Shown here: positions 61,556 to 64,000 of the stretch, in pieces
How the letters are laid out: each line of letters begins with the position of its first letter
Numbering within the stretch: position 1 is the stretch's first letter
Assembly: GCF_014230465.1 (NCBI RefSeq)
Contig: NZ_JAAXCY010000005.1
Location: 186,001 to 250,000 of the forward strand
Origin: Pseudomonas cremoris
GTDB lineage: Bacteria > Pseudomonadota > Gammaproteobacteria > Pseudomonadales > Pseudomonadaceae
Direction: 5' to 3'
Length of the DNA stretch: 64,000 nucleotides
Translations under genes and position numbers: made by a program
Notes under the pieces: model-generated
Databases searched by the model: none
Seen by the model: only the letters and a program-made list of their open reading frames with translations
What the model was told of the DNA's origin: nothing

Positions 61556-62752
61556 ATGTCAGCCCACCCTCTACACCCTGCCCACATCATCCGCTCGGAC
61601 GCGGAGGCCATCGAGGTGGCGACCCGTCTGGCTGAACGCTTTGCCGTTGATGCCAGCGCGCGTGATCGCGAGCGCCGTTTACCGGTGGCCGAGCTTGACG
61701 AATTTTCCGCCAGTGGCCTGTGGGGCATCACCATTCCCAAAGCCTACGGCGGTGCCGAGGTGTCCTATGTAACGGTGGCCGAGGTGATCAAGTTGATCTC
61801 CGCCGCCGACCCGTCCCTGGGGCAGATTCCGCAAAACCACCTGGGCGTGGTGGACATCCTGCTGCAAACCGCCACCGAGGAACAAAAGCGCTACTACTTC
61901 GGCAAGGTCCTGGCCGGCTACCGTTTCGGCAACGCGTTCTCCGAAGCCAAGAGCAAGAACGCCGGCACCTTCGATACGCAGATTCGCTTCCACGGCGACA
62001 CCGCGCAAATCAACGGTGAGAAGTTCTACTGCACCGGCGCGCTGTTCGCCCATATCGTGCCCACCGTCGGCAACAACGAACAGGATCAGGCCTTTATCGC
62101 GTTCATCGAGCGTGATGCTCAAGGCTTGAACGTGATCGACAGCTGGGACGGCTTCGGCCAGCGCACCACCGCCAGTGGCGGCGTGACCCTGGATGGCGTC
62201 AGCGTGCCGCGCAGTGCCGTGATCCCGGCCCACCTGGCCTTCGATCAACCCACCGCCAACGGTCCGATTTCGCAGATTATCCAGGCGGCCGTCGATACCG
62301 GTATTGCCCTCGGCGCCCTGGAACACGCGAAAATCTATGCTCGCCAAGCGCGCCCGTGGATTGACAGCCAGCAGGAGCACGGCTGGCAAGACCCGTTCAC
62401 CATCGCCGCCATCGGTGATCTGGAATGGCGCGTACACGGCACCGAAGCCATCCTCGCCAAAGCGGGTGAAGCCGTGGACCGCGCCCTCGCCGAACCGAGC
62501 GAAGACACGGTAGCCCACGCCTCGCTGGTCGTCGCCCAGGCCAAAGTGCTGTCCGCCGAAACCGCCTTGCTCGCCAGCAGCAAATTGTTCGAACTGGCCG
62601 GCACCCGCTCGGTCACCGGCAAGCACAACCTCGACCGCTTCTGGCGCAACGCCCGCACTCACACCCTGCACGACCCGGCCCGCTGGAAATACCACCTGAT
62701 CGGCAATTTCGTGCTCAACGGCGTGAAGCCTGCGCGCCACGCCTGGAACTGA
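61556..62752 (+). CDS. sfnB: SfnB-family sulfur-acquisition flavoprotein
   Basis: A 398-residue acyl-CoA-dehydrogenase-fold protein of the SfnB/DszC type. Segments are LDEFSASGLWGITIPKAYGG, QIPQNHLGVVDILL, FGNAFSEAKSKNAGTFDT, INGEKFYCTGALFAH and RTHTLHDPARWKYHLIGNFVLNG. GGAG lies 7 bp before the ATG. SfnB belongs to genes turned on under sulfate limitation through SfnR and sigma54 to use sulfones and sulfonates; its exact reaction is probably FMNH2-dependent oxygenation. The promoter and upstream palindrome here fit that control. It leads an operon with the next two genes. Confidence 0.9.
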   Translation: MSAHPLHPAHIIRSDAEAIEVATRLAERFAVDASARDRERRLPVAELDEFSASGLWGITIPKAYGGAEVSYVTVAEVIKLISAADPSLGQIPQNHLGVVDILLQTATEEQKRYYFGKVLAGYRFGNAFSEAKSKNAGTFDTQIRFHGDTAQINGEKFYCTGALFAHIVPTVGNNEQDQAFIAFIERDAQGLNVIDSWDGFGQRTTASGGVTLDGVSVPRSAVIPAHLAFDQPTANGPISQIIQAAVDTGIALGALEHAKIYARQARPWIDSQQEHGWQDPFTIAAIGDLEWRVHGTEAILAKAGEAVDRALAEPSEDTVAHASLVVAQAKVLSAETALLASSKLFELAGTRSVTGKHNLDRFWRNARTHTLHDPARWKYHLIGNFVLNGVKPARHAWN

Positions 62753-62763
62753 GGAGCTTACCC

Positions 62764-63090
62764 ATGACCGCCCTGAATCTTGCGCGCCAATTACTGGACA
62801 GCACTCGCCGCCATGTGGAGACCAGCGCCGACCCCTACGTGATCAGCCGCTTTGGCGACTTGCAGATCCGCGTCGATGTGGCCGCCGCCTTGCTCGAACG
62901 CGCCGGAACCCACCCAAGCCCCGTGGCCGCGACCGAAGCGCAAATCGCTGCTGCCGAAGCCTTGATTGCCGCCAGCAACGCCGAATTCGAACTCACCGGC
63001 CAACGCACCGCGCTACCCGCGACCCTCGACGACCCCCTGCGCGCCAAATACCAGATCGTCGGCAACTACCACCTCAACGGAGTGCTTTGA
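62764..63090 (+). CDS. Stand-alone C-terminal domain of an SfnB-like protein
   Basis: A 108-residue helical protein that corresponds only to the C-terminal four-helix domain of the SfnB/DszC family: QIRVDVAAALLERAG and the end DDPLRAKYQIVGNYHLNGVL parallel DPARWKYHLIGNFVLNGVK in sfnB. The flavin and substrate part is missing. It lies 11 bp after sfnB and its stop overlaps the start of the monooxygenase gene (TGATG), so it is kept in frame within the operon and is not obviously decaying. It could be a helper subunit; this is unproven. Confidence 0.8.
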   Translation: MTALNLARQLLDSTRRHVETSADPYVISRFGDLQIRVDVAAALLERAGTHPSPVAATEAQIAAAEALIAASNAEFELTGQRTALPATLDDPLRAKYQIVGNYHLNGVL

Positions 63091-64000
63091 TGTCCCGTGA
63101 AATCCGCTTGAATGCCTTCGACATGAACTGTGTCGGCCACCAATCCCCTGGCCTGTGGGCGCACCCGCGTGATCGCTCTTGGCAGTACAAGGACCTGGAA
63201 TACTGGACCGACTTGGCCAAGATCCTTGAGCGCGGCAAGTTCGACGGCCTGTTTATCGCCGACGTGTTGGGCATCTACGACGTGTACAACGGCAACGGCG
63301 ACGCAGCGATTCGCCAGGCCGCCCAGGTACCGGTCAACGACCCGCTGTCGTTGATTGCACCGATGGCGCTGGTCACCGAACACTTGGGTTTTGGCCTGAC
63401 CGCCTCGCTGTCTTTCGAGCACCCGTACCCGTTTGCCCGCCGCCTCTCGACACTCGATCACCTGACCAAAGGGCGGATCGGCTGGAACATCGTCACGTCT
63501 TACCTGGAAAGCGGTGCAAAAAATATCGGCCAGAAAGCCCAGACCGAACACGATGCGCGCTACGACTACGCCGAGGAATACCTGGAGGTCTGCTACAAAC
63601 TCTGGGAAGGCAGCTGGGAAGAGGGCGCGGTACTGCGCGATCGCGAGCGGCGGATCTTCAGTGACCCGAGCAAAATCCACGAGATCCGCCATGTCGGCAA
63701 ACACTTCCAGGTGCCCGGCATTCACCTGTGCGAGCCATCCCCGCAACGCACGCCGGTGCTGTACCAGGCCGGTGCGTCCAGCCGCGGCAAACAGTTCGCT
63801 GCCGAACAGGCCGAGTGCGTATTTGTTGCCGCGCCGTCCAAGGTGCTGCTGAAAAAAACCGTCGCCGACATCCGCCGCCGCGCCGCCGAGGCCGGGCGTG
63901 ATCCAAAGAAAATCCTGATCTTCAACCTGCAGACGGTGATCGTCGACGAGACCGACGCCAAGGCCAAGGCCAAGTTCGAAGAGTACAAGTCCTACGTCAG
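63090..64000 (+). CDS. Flavin-dependent monooxygenase (LLM class, NtaA/DszA family), cut by window end
   Basis: An open frame of 303 codons from the ATG at 63090 to the window edge. It is a bacterial-luciferase-like two-component monooxygenase of the NtaA/SnaA/DszA/SoxA group: KILERGKFDGLFIADVLGIYD, SFEHPYPFARRLSTLDHLTK, GRIGWNIVTSYLESGAKN, RYDYAEEYLEVCYKLWEGSW and PVLYQAGASSRGKQFAAEQA. Such enzymes use FMNH2 from a separate reductase to cleave C-S or C-N bonds. In an sfnB operon a sulfone or organosulfur substrate is likely. About the last third is missing. Confidence 0.9.
   Translation, partial: MSREIRLNAFDMNCVGHQSPGLWAHPRDRSWQYKDLEYWTDLAKILERGKFDGLFIADVLGIYDVYNGNGDAAIRQAAQVPVNDPLSLIAPMALVTEHLGFGLTASLSFEHPYPFARRLSTLDHLTKGRIGWNIVTSYLESGAKNIGQKAQTEHDARYDYAEEYLEVCYKLWEGSWEEGAVLRDRERRIFSDPSKIHEIRHVGKHFQVPGIHLCEPSPQRTPVLYQAGASSRGKQFAAEQAECVFVAAPSKVLLKKTVADIRRRAAEAGRDPKKILIFNLQTVIVDETDAKAKAKFEEYKSYV

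Overview
The window looks like a chromosomal segment of a Pseudomonas of the fluorescens group. The evidence is the high-GC, GTG/TTG-tolerant coding style, the fluorescens-type REP repeats (TGTGGGAGCGGGCTTGCTCGCG and relatives), a Fur-controlled PrrF small RNA, a liu leucine-catabolism cluster, and Pseudomonas-typical neighbours (XthA, TamAB, Mrp/Sha antiporter, Sfn sulfur genes). Species cannot be fixed from sequence reading alone.

Layout. 1-4.8 kb: the 5' part of phnW with a divergent LysR regulator, a YebC-family gene, an LRR-protein kinase and a ZapE-type ATPase. 5.0-11.4 kb: a complete archaic (Csu-type) chaperone-usher pilus operon with four spore-coat-U-type subunits, chaperone, usher and a two-domain tip protein. 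11.4-14.4 kb: an ECF sigma/anti-sigma pair divergent from a membrane-anchored catalase-like peroxidase and a cytochrome b561; both directions carry the same promoter signature, GGAATA-N15-CGTC. 14.4-17.1 kb: a cytosolic-carboxypeptidase-like M14 enzyme, the PrrF sRNA with its Fur box, a small DUF-type protein and a LexA/CI-like regulator that lacks both catalytic residues. 17.1-26.4 kb: liuABCD, an acyl-CoA synthetase, liuE and liuR, tied together by three copies of one palindromic operator. 26.4-37.3 kb: LysR/acyl-CoA dehydrogenase, a PBP-OmpA fusion, xthA, a GNAT enzyme and tamAB. 37.5-42.2 kb: a MarR-controlled EmrAB-type tripartite drug pump. 42.3-46.9 kb: lpxH, ppiB, glnS, cysS.

46.8-50.5 kb is the most unusual part: two tandem copies, about 1.87 kb each, of an orphan module hcp - DUF4225-like putative effector - small three-TM putative immunity protein. 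The genes within a module are coupled by ATGA overlaps. Each copy also contains the last ~56 codons of cysS and its terminator, so the second cysS end is a pseudogene stranded between the modules. Hcp is almost identical between copies (one residue differs), while the effector C-terminus and immunity protein have diverged strongly. No T6SS structural genes are in the window.

50.5-58.3 kb: two DHFR-fold genes, a HIT protein and the mrpA-C-D-E-F-G cation/proton antiporter operon. 58.5-60.2 kb: a 44-bp-arm inverted repeat and an EamA exporter divergent from an XRE-cupin regulator with paired operators. 60.3-61.4 kb: three small related beta-sandwich-like genes, two of them apparently frameshifted in homopolymers. 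61.4-64 kb: the start of a sigma54-type sulfur-scavenging operon (sfnB, a C-terminal-only acyl-CoA-dehydrogenase-like protein, and a flavin monooxygenase cut by the window end).
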